10,310 nucleotides of DNA, from positions 1-10,310 of the forward strand of contig JBHEMX010000042.1 of assembly GCA_046262355.1 (NCBI GenBank), given 5' to 3'. The DNA comes from DATADD01 sp046262355 (GTDB lineage Bacteria; Actinomycetota; CADDZG01; WHSQ01). The stretch's first letter is position 1. Each line of letters starts with the position of its first letter. This document shows positions 1 to 6,104 of this stretch, piece by piece. Under the pieces are notes generated by a model. The model did not search any database, was not told the DNA's origin, and saw nothing but the letters and a program-made list of their open reading frames with translations. The translations under genes and the position numbers were made by a program.

Positions 1-2
1 AG

Positions 3-83
3 ATTCGTCACGAACTATTCGGTCCGAACAATGTTGAGGAGGTGATGAGCGAAAGCCGGGAACCTGTCGCACCGGCCGCGTAA
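3..83 (+). CDS. Possible C-terminal end of a gene entering from the left
   Basis: One frame is open from the left edge to a TAA at 81-83 and would encode 26 residues ending in ESREPVAPAA. The composition is plausible for a hydrophilic protein tail, but there is no recognisable domain. An internal ATG at 45 lies close behind a GAGGAGG at 36-42, so a very short ORF is an alternative reading. The next gene begins 74 nt downstream in the same direction, which would suit an operon. The call rests only on the open frame and direction, so confidence is low. Confidence 0.3.
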   Translation: MRHELFGPNNVEEVMSESREPVAPAA

Positions 84-156
84 GATGCGGCACAGTGAGT
101 CCGCGTCCGTCGCCTTTTACACCACGGATGGGACGCCACCGGTCAGGAGGTAGGAG

Positions 157-338
157 ATGTCTGGTGACGAGATGCTTCGGCTCTACGCGACCCTCGCGCT
201 CTGGGGGCTCATGCTCTGGGGCGCTATCAAGCTCCTAGGCCTCCGCCGGGTGCTGTGGGCGCTGGCCTCGTGGTCTACCTCGCGGTCGTCATCGCCTTCA
301 AGAGCCTCGCAGCCGGAACCGGACGGCGACGATACTGA
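157..338 (+). pseudogene. Small two-helix membrane protein, frameshifted
   Basis: The ATG at 157 follows a strong AGGAGG at 145-150. The first 35 residues contain a hydrophobic helix (about residues 10-27) and a basic turn (LGLRR). In that frame the rest, to a stop at 414, turns into low-complexity Ser/Pro/Gly sequence. The -1 frame, entered near 255-263, instead encodes a clean second helix (GLVVYLAVVIAFKSLAAG) and stops at 336-338 after a basic tail. One lost base, for instance a G in the GGG run near 256-258, would explain this. The restored protein would be about 60 residues with two transmembrane segments. No family is recognised; small membrane proteins like this are common in phages and integrative elements. 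The unbroken reading 157-414 is the alternative. Confidence 0.55.
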
Positions 339-402
339 GCCTATGGGGGGTGCGGACAGGGGCCGACCGCAGCCACAAGGGGGCTCAGGTGCGCCACCAT
401 CC

Positions 403-699
403 TCATGGAGCTGAGAGCCTGAGGCGGCGGCGGTCGAGGAGGATCCAGGTAGCCACGCTCGACCGGCCTATGGCCGAGAGCGAGGCGATACGTCGGCTCT
501 GAGCGCGAGCGACGGGCGCGTAGAGGTCGGCGCGGCGGAGCGCATCGTCGATGAGGCCACAGGCGAGGGTGTCTGAGAGATCGTCGTGACCGTCACTCGC
601 CCCGGGCAAGGAGCGGCTCCTCGGGGCAGCGCTGCGGAACCTTGGCGGCGGGCCTAGGGGGCCGAAGGGCCCGCCCAAGGCAGCGCAAAGCAAACTCAA
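403..699 (-). other. Stretch of ambiguous coding potential between the membrane gene and ssb
   Basis: The 450 bases before ssb hold no gene that can be recognised. A 98-codon frame is open on the minus strand, with many C-ending codons in its middle (about 430-600) and a plausible Asp/Leu/Arg-rich helix. The plus strand is almost as good. It has an ATG at 470, then a -1 shift near 499, then a frame encoding GRVEVGAAERIVDEATGEGV, one TGA at 574 and more open sequence to a TAG at 655. The plus reading fits the direction of its neighbours and ends inside a hairpin, but needs two repairs. Neither reading has a convincing Shine-Dalgarno start or a known domain. Confidence 0.2.
640..680 (+). terminator. 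Imperfect hairpin upstream of ssb, possible terminator
   Basis: The left arm 640-654 and right arm 668-680 pair over 13 base pairs if two left-arm bases (around 646-648) bulge out. The loop is 655-667. The stem is nearly all G and C. No T-run follows, so if it terminates transcription it is of the U-tract-poor type often seen in GC-rich actinobacteria. It separates the upstream region from ssb. Confidence 0.4.
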
Positions 700-789
700 A
701 GGCTCCTCAAATTCACTTCGGGCGCCTTGACTGCGTCAATGGCTCTAGCGAAACGGTGCCAAGGGGGCACCGAGAAGGAGGAGGTGCTC

Positions 790-1145
790 ATGGCCACCAA
801 CGCCGTAATCGTGATCGGTAACGTCACCAGGGAGCGCTGCGCTACACCTCGGGCGGCAAGGCGGTGCTCAACTTCCGCGTCGCGGTCGATGCCGCCGGCA
901 AGTCGTCGAACGACGCCGGGTTCTTCGACTGCGCCGCGTGGGGCGATCTCGGCGAGAACGTCGCCGAGTCGGTCGCCAAGGGCCAGCGGGTCATCGTCAC
1001 CGGGCAGCTCAAGCAGCGCAGCTTCGAGTCCAACGGCCAGGCGCGGACCGTGACCGAGATCCTTGTCGAGGACGCGGGACCGTCGCTGCTGTGGGCCCGG
1101 GTCACCGCCACTAAGCGAGTAACCGCGGCGGCGACCGCAAGCTGA
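790..1145 (+). pseudogene. ssb: Single-stranded DNA-binding protein, frameshifted near 832-836
   Basis: SSB coats single-stranded DNA during replication and recombination. The ATG at 790 follows AAGGAGGAGG at 777-786. The first frame encodes MATNAVIVIGNVTRE, the classic SSB N-terminus, and then degenerates. The next frame resumes with LRYTSGGKAVLNFRVAVD, then FFDCAAWGDLGENVAES, GQRVIVTGQLKQRSF and DAGPSLLWA, an OB fold in the correct order. The expected DPEL before LRYT is missing, so 4 bases (or 1) were lost. The rejoined protein would be about 118 residues. It lacks the long Gly-rich linker and acidic tip of host SSBs, which suits a phage or element version. It ends 5 nt before the convergent prim-pol stop, and pairing with prim-pol supports a replication module. 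The identification is firm; whether the shift is real is not known. Confidence 0.85.
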
Positions 1146-1150
1146 CGCCG

Positions 1151-2020
1151 CTATCCAACGGATCGGTGAGGGGCACAGCGTGGCTGGCGGGACCCAGCCG
1201 CGAAGGCGCTCTCAATCGTGGCTCCGACCTCATGCTCGGTGAGCCCAATACTCAGGGCCTGCGTCGTGAGGGCGGCTCGCGCCGCTGGCTCCAGGAGTTC
1301 GCCGCCGGCGACGACCTGGGCGACGGCGAACGAGGCCCGGTTGAGCTCTTGGTTGCGGCGCCCCAGCTGCGCCCGGCCCAAGCGGGCGATCTCGTCTCGC
1401 AAGACGTGGCGCCTGTACGAGCTGCCGTCGCCGTCGAACGAGGCCCGGCACGGCACCGCAAGCGCTTGCGCCGGTGACGCAGGCTCTGGGATCCAGTTCG
1501 GGAGCGGCGCCGTTTCGGCCTCTGGATCGAGCCACGAGTAGGCGGTGCCGGAGCCATGCGCGCTCGGTGGCAGCACGACGTAGCCCCCGTCGGCGCGCAT
1601 GTCGATGCCGGGGAGATCGCCGTGGCCGGGCAGTCTCCCCGCCGTGTTGCCGAGGGGGCGGTCGCACGCGTACACGAGGTGTATCCCGCCACCGCCAGTG
1701 AGGGCGGTCAGCGTACGCGGCAGGCGATCGACGACCTCTGTGATCGAGCTCCGCGCGCGCGGAAGGTCGACGTCGACCACCGCGATCCCCGAAGCAGCAC
1801 CGGTCGCCACCGCGACGTTGGCGCTGCGCCACCGGCGCCACCATCTCCAGAGGACGTCCTGCTCCGTCGTCGCGTCGTAGAGCCCTCGGCGCGTCAACGG
1901 ATGCTTGCCCGGAGACGAGCAACTGCTCCGTCCACACGTGCACGCGCCGCGAAGCACGCCGTGGACGGGGAACACCGCCCAGCCACGGCGGGCGTAGGCG
2001 AGCGCGGCATAAACGATCAC
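1151..2020 (-). CDS. Prim-pol type bifunctional DNA primase/polymerase, stand-alone
   Basis: This enzyme synthesises primers and extends DNA for an extrachromosomal or integrated element. The GTG start at 2020 overlaps the XRE gene's stop as GTGA and follows GGAGG, giving 289 residues. The N-terminal signature ARRGWAVFPV is at about 10-19. A Cys-rich putative zinc site (C27, C29, C34, H40, in a CSSPGKHP context) follows. WWRRW-SANVAVATG is at 60-74, the catalytic DxD is D83/D85 in VVDVD, GGGGIHLVY includes H114, and GIDMRADGGYVVLPPS contains D140. All catalytic positions of the AEP prim-pol domain are present. The C-terminus (LTEHEVGATIESAF) matches the usual alpha-helical tail of these proteins. 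No helicase domain is fused, so a host or missing helicase would be needed. It is the third gene of a tightly coupled operon. The family call is secure. Confidence 0.9.
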   Translation of the reverse strand: MIVYAALAYARRGWAVFPVHGVLRGACTCGRSSCSSPGKHPLTRRGLYDATTEQDVLWRWWRRWRSANVAVATGAASGIAVVDVDLPRARSSITEVVDRLPRTLTALTGGGGIHLVYACDRPLGNTAGRLPGHGDLPGIDMRADGGYVVLPPSAHGSGTAYSWLDPEAETAPLPNWIPEPASPAQALAVPCRASFDGDGSSYRRHVLRDEIARLGRAQLGRRNQELNRASFAVAQVVAGGELLEPAARAALTTQALSIGLTEHEVGATIESAFAAGSRQPRCAPHRSVG

Positions 2021-2430
2021 GATGCCTCCTCGAGGCAGAAGTCGGGATAGAGCGAGCTGGGATGCACGCCGAGAGCGCAGCACACGCGGTCGATCAGATC
2101 CGCGGACAGCTCCTGGCGCTTGTTCCAGCCGTGGCAGCTGAGCTCGAGGTCCGCGTAGAACTGACGCCGAGACGCGGCGCCGGCCGCTCGCCTCTCGATC
2201 AGCTCACTAAGCGGCTGCGCGGGAAAGCCGCTCGCAGCTTTCCTCGACGACCCCAGCAGCAGCTCGGCCAGGGCCTCTCCGAGCGCCCACCGGAACGCAT
2301 CCGACGCCGGCGTGCAGCCGTTTAACACGTTCGCGACGTATCCGGGGCGGTAACCCATGCGCTCCGCCAGCTCGCGCTGTTCGATGCCCAGGACCGCGAC
2401 AACGACGTTGAGCGCGCGGCGATCCACCAT
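2017..2430 (-). CDS. XRE-like DNA-binding regulator with two helix-turn-helix-like regions
   Basis: The gene encodes 137 residues from an ATG at 2430 whose A is also the last base of the upstream TAA (TAATG), so translation is probably coupled. An upstream in-frame GTG at 2436 is less likely. Residues about 13-40 (GIEQRELAERMGYRPGYVAN) have the shape of an XRE/Cro helix-turn-helix. The second half (SRRQFYADLEL, then DLIDRVCCALGVHPSSLYPD) looks like a second HTH of the type seen in actinophage and ICE regulators. Its stop overlaps the prim-pol start by 4 nt. From its position it may control the operon, or act as a replication-associated initiator-like protein that recognises the upstream palindromic element; both are inference. 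Confidence 0.75.
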   Translation of the reverse strand: MVDRRALNVVVAVLGIEQRELAERMGYRPGYVANVLNGCTPASDAFRWALGEALAELLLGSSRKAASGFPAQPLSELIERRAAGAASRRQFYADLELSCHGWNKRQELSADLIDRVCCALGVHPSSLYPDFCLEEAS

Positions 2431-2558
2431 TACCACGCCACCTCCTCGCCGTCCTCGTCATCCTCATCCAGGAGCGACCAGTCGCCGGTCACCATCGCCT
2501 GCCACTCGAGCGAGCTGAACAGCTCCTCGTAGCTGGCGACTTCCTCTCGTCCGAGCAC
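2430..2558 (-). CDS. 42-residue acidic protein heading the prim-pol operon
   Basis: A GTG at 2558 has AAGGAGG at 2570-2564, 5 nt upstream, and opens a 42-codon frame ending in a TAA shared with the XRE gene's ATG. The protein starts MLGREEVASYEELFSSLEWQ and ends in a strongly acidic run, LLDEDDEDGEEVAW. A longer in-frame extension upstream exists but passes through the palindromic repeat and reads as low-complexity sequence, so it is rejected. No family is recognised. The acidic tail could mimic DNA or bind a partner such as SSB or the regulator, but that is speculation. The good Shine-Dalgarno spacing and the overlapping stop/start make it a real gene. Confidence 0.65.
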   Translation of the reverse strand: MLGREEVASYEELFSSLEWQAMVTGDWSLLDEDDEDGEEVAW

Positions 2559-2624
2559 TGCTGCCTCCTTGTGGTCGACGGCGTTTCGTCGAACCCAGCG
2601 CCGGACGTGAGTTGGCGGCGTCAA
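2559..2624 (-). promoter_or_regulatory. Leader of the prim-pol operon, shared with the 4582 operon
   Basis: Read on the minus strand, this leader contains TTGACG (2624-2619), then CCGGCGCT, then GCCGTCGACCA (2582-2572), then AAGGAGG, then GTG. The same blocks occur in the same order and spacing before the gene starting at 4582: TTGACG to start codon is 60 nt here and 61 nt there. TTGACG would be a fair -35 box, but no TAnnnT lies 16-18 nt after it, so the promoter itself is uncertain. The conserved leader is seen directly; its function is inferred. Confidence 0.45.
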
Positions 2625-2702
2625 GGGGACCGCCGCAGGCGGCGGCGAGGATAAGGAGCGAAGCGGTACCGCAGCCGCCTTGACGCCGCAGAGTCCGGCG
2701 CT
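2597..2702. repeat. Palindromic element A (nested inverted repeats)
   Basis: The outer arms AGCGCCGGAC (2597-2606) and GTCCGGCGCT (2693-2702) are perfect inverted copies. The inner arms at 2616-2626 and 2678-2688 pair perfectly over 11 bases. The spacers between arms are unequal (9 and 4 nt). The interior holds smaller hairpins, including GCGGTACCGC. The outer arms match element B (4623-4719) at 9 of 10 (left) and 10 of 10 (right) positions, and 36 bases of its right half (2648-2683) match 8822-8857 at 31 positions. It lies between divergent genes (2558 minus, 2784 plus). TTGACG (2680) and TAGACG (2702), 16 nt apart, could form a plus-strand promoter. Confidence 0.75.
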
Positions 2703-2783
2703 AGACGTGACGCCAGCCGTCGACCGAGGCAGCATCGGACGTCGCCGGACAGCGCCGAGGTCTCGTGGCACACTCGACCCAAG

Positions 2784-3932
2784 ATGGCCGACAGCACCGA
2801 GTGGTTCGGCGAACCCGTGCGCGACCCCGTGGTTATCTCCGAGCCGGATCCACGATGGGCCCAGCTCTTCGAGCGTTACCGAACGCCCCTGGCAGAGGCG
2901 CTGGGACCCGCAGCGCTGCGTATCGATTACGTCGGATCCAGCGCGGTCCCCGACCTTGCGGCCAAACCGGTCATCGACATTCAGGTGAGCATGGCCGACG
3001 TTGGGGACGAGGACACATACGCCCCGGCCATCGAATCGCTCGGATGGCCGCTTCGGGCGCGCGAACCCGATCACCGCTTCTTTCGCGCGCCTGCATCCGT
3101 GAAGCGGTTCGTGCACGTCCACGTCTGCTCTGCCGGAAGCAAGCGGGAGCGGGACCACCTTCTCTTCGTGGCCTACCTACGTACACACCCCGACCACGCA
3201 GCCGCTTACGCAAGTCTCAAGCGTGAGCTCGCGGCGCGGTTCGGGCGCGAGCGAGAGAGCTACACCAATGCGAAAGATGGCTTCATCGCCGAGACGCTCA
3301 CCGAGGCGGAGGACTGGGGAGACTGTGCGCTGGCGTCCATAGGGAGGCCGCCTCGACGCACGGAGTCTTCCTCAGCGCCTCCAGGCAAGATCCGTCGCCG
3401 CGCGAACCTTGGGTGCATGAACGCCCGGGAGGCCACGCCGAAGGACGCTCGTGACATCGCGAGGATCAACGTCCTCAGCTGGAAAGCCTCGGTCCAAGGA
3501 CATCTGCCCTGCGATCGGCTGGAGGGCCTCGAGGCGACCATCGATGAGCGATCAGCATACTGGGTACAGATCGCAACGGACTCAAGCCCGGGGGATGTTC
3601 TCCTCGTGGTGGAAGCTGCCGACGAGGTCATCGGATTCATACATGCGCTTCCGAGCCGGGATCCGTTCGGCTCCGGCCGCGTCGCCGAGATCGTCACGCT
3701 ATTCGTCGAGCCACAGTTGTGGGGTCAAGGAGCCGGAAAGATGCTGCTTGATGAAGCGCTCGAGCGCCTGCGGGCAGCCGGCTACACGCGCGTAACGCTC
3801 TGGGTTCTTGATTTCAACGACCGAGCTCGTCGCTTCTATGAGGCCGCTGGATTCCAGTTGGACCGAAGCACTAAGCAATCTGAGTTCGAGGGCAACGCCC
3901 TTACCGAGGTCCGTTACCGCAAGGAGCTGTGA
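2784..3932 (+). CDS. GrpB/UPF0157 nucleotidyltransferase-like domain fused to a GNAT acetyltransferase
   Basis: The product is 382 residues. Residues 1-175 form a GrpB (UPF0157) domain, a nucleotidyltransferase-fold family, with YVGSSAVPDL at 49-58, KPVIDIQV at 61-68 and HVHV at 111-114. The linker (about 179-211) is Ser/Pro/Arg-rich and looks like translated intergenic DNA. Residues 212-382 form a GNAT domain with the acetyl-CoA loop QLWGQGAGK at 311-319 and a typical NDRARRFYEAAGF C-terminus, so it should transfer an acetyl group to a small molecule or protein. The substrates of both halves are unknown. No Shine-Dalgarno precedes the ATG. A Met at residue 212 (3417) starts exactly where a free GNAT would, so this may be two genes joined by loss of a stop or by an indel. 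The domains are secure; the natural fusion is less so. Confidence 0.8.
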   Translation: MADSTEWFGEPVRDPVVISEPDPRWAQLFERYRTPLAEALGPAALRIDYVGSSAVPDLAAKPVIDIQVSMADVGDEDTYAPAIESLGWPLRAREPDHRFFRAPASVKRFVHVHVCSAGSKRERDHLLFVAYLRTHPDHAAAYASLKRELAARFGRERESYTNAKDGFIAETLTEAEDWGDCALASIGRPPRRTESSSAPPGKIRRRANLGCMNAREATPKDARDIARINVLSWKASVQGHLPCDRLEGLEATIDERSAYWVQIATDSSPGDVLLVVEAADEVIGFIHALPSRDPFGSGRVAEIVTLFVEPQLWGQGAGKMLLDEALERLRAAGYTRVTLWVLDFNDRARRFYEAAGFQLDRSTKQSEFEGNALTEVRYRKEL

Positions 3933-4131
3933 ACAGTCGGCATTCCCCGCCCGGGGTTGGGCCAGTTCGGAGTGGATACGGCCCCCACGTAGCTCGCCAA
4001 ATCGGCGAACCGAGTTGGCGCGACAAGCGGCTGTCATCAACGCGTGACTCCCTTTCACGTAGACCTGTGAGCGTGCCCGCGAGCACCACGATGACGACAT
4101 CCTCGAGGTCCGGCTCCGTACCGTTCTTCAC
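3901..4131 (-). CDS. Small hypothetical protein, third gene of the 4582 operon
   Basis: A GTG at 4131 overlaps the repaired stop of the upstream CxxC gene (GTGA at 4131-4128), giving 76 residues that begin MKNGTEPDLEDVVIVVLAG. A start at 4146 would add five residues. The first 35 residues look like a real folded segment; the rest is Pro/Gly/Arg-rich and runs 32 nt into the 3' end of the convergent GNAT gene. The tail may therefore come from a frameshift or from truncation by the cargo gene. No family is recognised. Confidence 0.4.
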   Translation of the reverse strand: MKNGTEPDLEDVVIVVLAGTLTGLRERESRVDDSRLSRQLGSPIWRATWGPYPLRTGPTPGGECRLFTAPCGNGPR

Positions 4132-4342
4132 GACGGGACCTCCCACTTGTCAACCAGCACGGCGATGAACCGCTCGCGTCACCGGGCAACGGCTTCGGCT
4201 CCTCGACGGTGTCAGCGGCCGTGAGCCATCCGCACTCACCGCACTCGACGTCGAAACGCTCGTCGTCACCCTCGTACCGACCCGGTGGCTTGAACACCCG
4301 CGACGTGTGCGTGAGCTTTCTGTCCCCGAGATGCGCCCCCAT
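4128..4342 (-). pseudogene. Small CxxC protein, frameshifted near its end
   Basis: The ATG at 4342 directly follows the TAG of the upstream gene and has GGGGAGGTGG just before it. Residues 30-40, FDVECGECGWL, contain a CxxC (C34, C37), possibly half of a zinc site. The preceding VFKPPGRYEGDD is a normal soluble sequence. After about residue 55 the frame becomes Ser/Arg-rich and runs to 4055. One lost base near 4163-4175 would restore RFIAVLVDKWEVPS and a TGA at 4130-4128 that overlaps the next gene's GTG. That neat overlap supports the repaired end. About 70 residues; function unknown. The unrepaired reading is 4055-4342. Confidence 0.5.
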
Positions 4343-4582
4343 CTACGCCACCTCCCCTGTCGGAAGCGGCTTCGCCGGCCACTGCAGGTGGCTGCAGAAG
4401 TAGCCGAGGAAGTCCCAGTACTCGGCGTGCGATGCGATCTCGTAGGCGAGCCCGAAGCGCTCGTCGGTGACGCAGAGCCAGTAGCCTGACTCTTCGGTGC
4501 CGCCGATGTCGGTAACCTTGAGCGATTCGTAGTCGTCGAGCACCGCGGCCATCCGGTTCGCGTCCTGTTCGAGAAGTGACAT
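4343..4582 (-). CDS. 79-residue acidic hypothetical protein, first gene of a small operon
   Basis: The ATG at 4582 has GGAGG 5 nt upstream, and the gene ends in a TAG that touches the next ATG, so the genes are probably translated together. The protein is soluble and acidic. It starts with a helix (MSLLEQDANRMAAVLDDYES), followed by a beta-rich, aromatic segment (SGYWLCVTDERFGLAYEI) and ends AKPLPTGEVA. No known domain is recognised. The gene is intact although its operon partner is frameshifted. The leader closely matches the one before the prim-pol operon, so both may be switched on by the same signal. Confidence 0.65.
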   Translation of the reverse strand: MSLLEQDANRMAAVLDDYESLKVTDIGGTEESGYWLCVTDERFGLAYEIASHAEYWDFLGYFCSHLQWPAKPLPTGEVA

Positions 4583-4649
4583 CTCGCCCTCCCTGTTGGT
4601 CGACGGCTTGCCGGACCGGTAAAGCGCCGGTCATCAGCGACGACGTCAA
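4583..4649 (-). promoter_or_regulatory. Leader of the 4582 operon, copy of the prim-pol operon leader
   Basis: On the minus strand the order is TTGACG (4649-4644), CCGGCGCT, GCCGTCGACCA (4607-4597), GGGAGG, ATG. This matches the 2624-2559 leader block by block, although the genes that follow are unrelated. The most likely explanation is a shared operator or promoter region; no convincing -10 box was found. Confidence 0.45.
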
Positions 4650-4719
4650 CCGACGCCCGGAGGGCGAGCGAGCATCCATGGACGCGCAGCGTGCGGTTGA
4701 CGGAGGAGCGTCCGGCGCT
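4623..4719. repeat. Palindromic element B (nested inverted repeats)
   Basis: The outer arms are AGCGCCGGTC (4623-4632) and GTCCGGCGCT (4710-4719), with one mismatch. The inner arms CGTCAACCG (4644-4652) and CGGTTGACG (4694-4702) are perfect. The interior contains a CGCCC/GGGCG hairpin and TCCATGGA, and differs from the interior of element A. Like A it sits between divergent genes (4582 minus, integrase plus). TTGACG (4697) is again exactly 16 nt before TAG (4719). Confidence 0.75.
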
Positions 4720-4794
4720 AGGTCGGGCGAGCGCTGGCCGGCGACCCAGGAGGTGGAGTCGTCCATGAGCTGGATCGCAGCGGCCGCGAAAACC

Positions 4795-4800
4795 TAGACT
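4795..4800 (+). promoter_or_regulatory. -10 box of the integrase promoter
   Basis: TAGACT is a good actinobacterial -10 hexamer. Transcription would start near 4807, leaving a 20-nt leader that contains GGAGG at 4812-4816 before the integrase ATG. No strong -35 is seen at the expected place. A ten-codon ORF (4765-4797, preceded by AGGAGGTGG) overlaps it and is probably chance. Confidence 0.4.
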
Positions 4801-4826
4801 GCTGCAGCGCTGGAGGATAGCTTCTC

Positions 4827-5917
4827 ATGTCGGTCTGGAGAGAGGAGCTTCGCGTGGAGTACGCGAACAGCGCCGCGCTCATCAACTCGCGCCCGTTCGA
4901 GTTTGAGCTCAACAAAGGGGTACGTGCAAGGTCCAACGGGAGCCGTCGTCGAGCGAACGCGACACTGGAACAGTACCTGGTAGAGACGTGGCTGCCCGAG
5001 ATCGAGACTCAGGTCAAGCCCACGACGCTGGAGTCAACCAGGACGATCGTCTTACGGCACATCGTTCCCGCCATCGGGCGCCTCCCCCCAACCAACTCAG
5101 ACGTGAGGATCTCGTCGCGTTGTACCGCGAGCTGCTGCACAAGCCCGCGGCACGGCGCAACCACCCGCTTAGCAAGACGACCGTCCAGCGTATCCACGCG
5201 ACCCTGCACTGGGCGCTCCAAGACCTCGTCACCGTGGGCGGCCTCGAGCACAACCCGGCGCACAACATCAGGTCGAAACGACGAAAGTCCGAGTGCCATG
5301 AGATCGTATCTGGAACGAGACGGAGCTCCGCCGGTTTATCTCATTCGCCCGGAGCGACCGCTTGTTCCCGTTGTGGAGACTGCTCGCGTGGACCGGCATG
5401 CGCCGCGGCGAAGCCCTGGGCCTCAAATGGTGTGACCTCCGAACGCGCCCGGACGCCGTTGCGATCCGACGATCGATAACGATTGCTGCGGGCCAGCTCC
5501 ACGTCACGGTACCCAAGTCGGCTCGCGCTCGGGTGATCGCGCTGGACGCCACGACCGCTCGCGTCCTTCGGAGCTACCGCCGGCGTCAGGACAGGTTGCT
5601 CCTCGAAGAGAACCTAGCCCCGACGGGACAAGAGGATTGGATCTTCCACGTCCAGCGTCAACCGATGAATCCGAACCATGTATCGAAGTACTTTCCGCGG
5701 CTGGTGGAACGGTCGGGACTGCCGAAGATCAGGCTCCACGACCTCCGCCACACGCACGCATCGCATCTCATCCTCGCGGGCGCCAACATAAAGGCGGTCC
5801 AGGAGCGCTTGGGGCACTCGGACATCGTTCACGCTCAACATCTACTCCCACCTGCTCCCAACGACCCAGCGGGAGGCTCTTGCATCCCTGTCTCGCTTCT
5901 ATGCGCAGCACACTTAG
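4827..5917 (+). pseudogene. int: Tyrosine integrase, broken by three frameshifts
   Basis: Integrases of this kind recombine an element's attP with a chromosomal attB. The ATG at 4827 follows GGAGG at 4812-4816. The N-terminal SAM-like core-binding domain (TLEQYLVETWLPEI, TTLESTRTIVLRHIVPAIG) is in the first frame. The frame changes at the C-run 5085-5090, where one C is missing; DLVALYRELLHKP and TTVQRIHATLHWALQDL follow. It changes again at 5306-5311, before WNETELRRFISFA, and a third time near 5830. The catalytic set is complete once joined: Arg in TGMRRGEALGL (5401), Lys in PKSARARVIALD, HDLRH (5737-5751), LGHS and Tyr in NIYSHLL (5843). The stop is 5915-5917. It resembles phage/AICE integrases, not the integron type. 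It is inactive unless the shifts are sequencing errors. Confidence 0.88.
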
Positions 5918-6104
5918 CTCGTTGGGTACTCGCAGCGTTACGGGGCCGCGTAGACTGGTCCGCATGCCCGACACTCGGCAGGAATCCTGACCACAGACGC
6001 TTTAGAACGGCGGTCGCAGGGGCCCTGGCCAGCAGGCGCCTAGAATCGGACCAACCGAGAAAACGAGTTGATGGACAAGAGTAACTCGTACCGTCCGGTA
6101 GCGC
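5918..6104. other. Intergenic region after the integrase, candidate attachment-site region
   Basis: No convincing gene lies here. At 5951-5956 there is TAGACT, then 7 nt, then an ATG opening an eight-codon ORF (5964-5990). That spacing is the same as before the three leaderless genes downstream, so this may be the start of a gene that has been destroyed. Attachment sites usually lie beside the integrase, so this is the first place to look for an att core. No tRNA gene or repeated core was recognised inside the window. Confidence 0.25.

Noticed and set aside
1166..2050. Several plus-strand ORFs opposite prim-pol
   Set aside because: They are low-complexity Arg/Ser/Ala sequences in the shadow of a well-supported gene.
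2559..3158. Long minus-strand extension of the 42-residue gene
   Set aside because: It passes through the palindromic repeat and lies opposite the GrpB domain. The good Shine-Dalgarno and GTG at 2558 define the real start.
2597..4719. Integron cassette array with attC sites
   Set aside because: The folding is similar, but the conserved GTTRRRY core is absent (GCT instead), adjoining genes run the wrong way, and the integrase is the phage/AICE type and not the integron type. A covariance search would decide.
4576..4797. Plus-strand 73-codon ORF before the integrase (possible excisionase)
   Set aside because: It runs through element B, has no ribosome site at its start and no HTH pattern; it looks like chance open frame.
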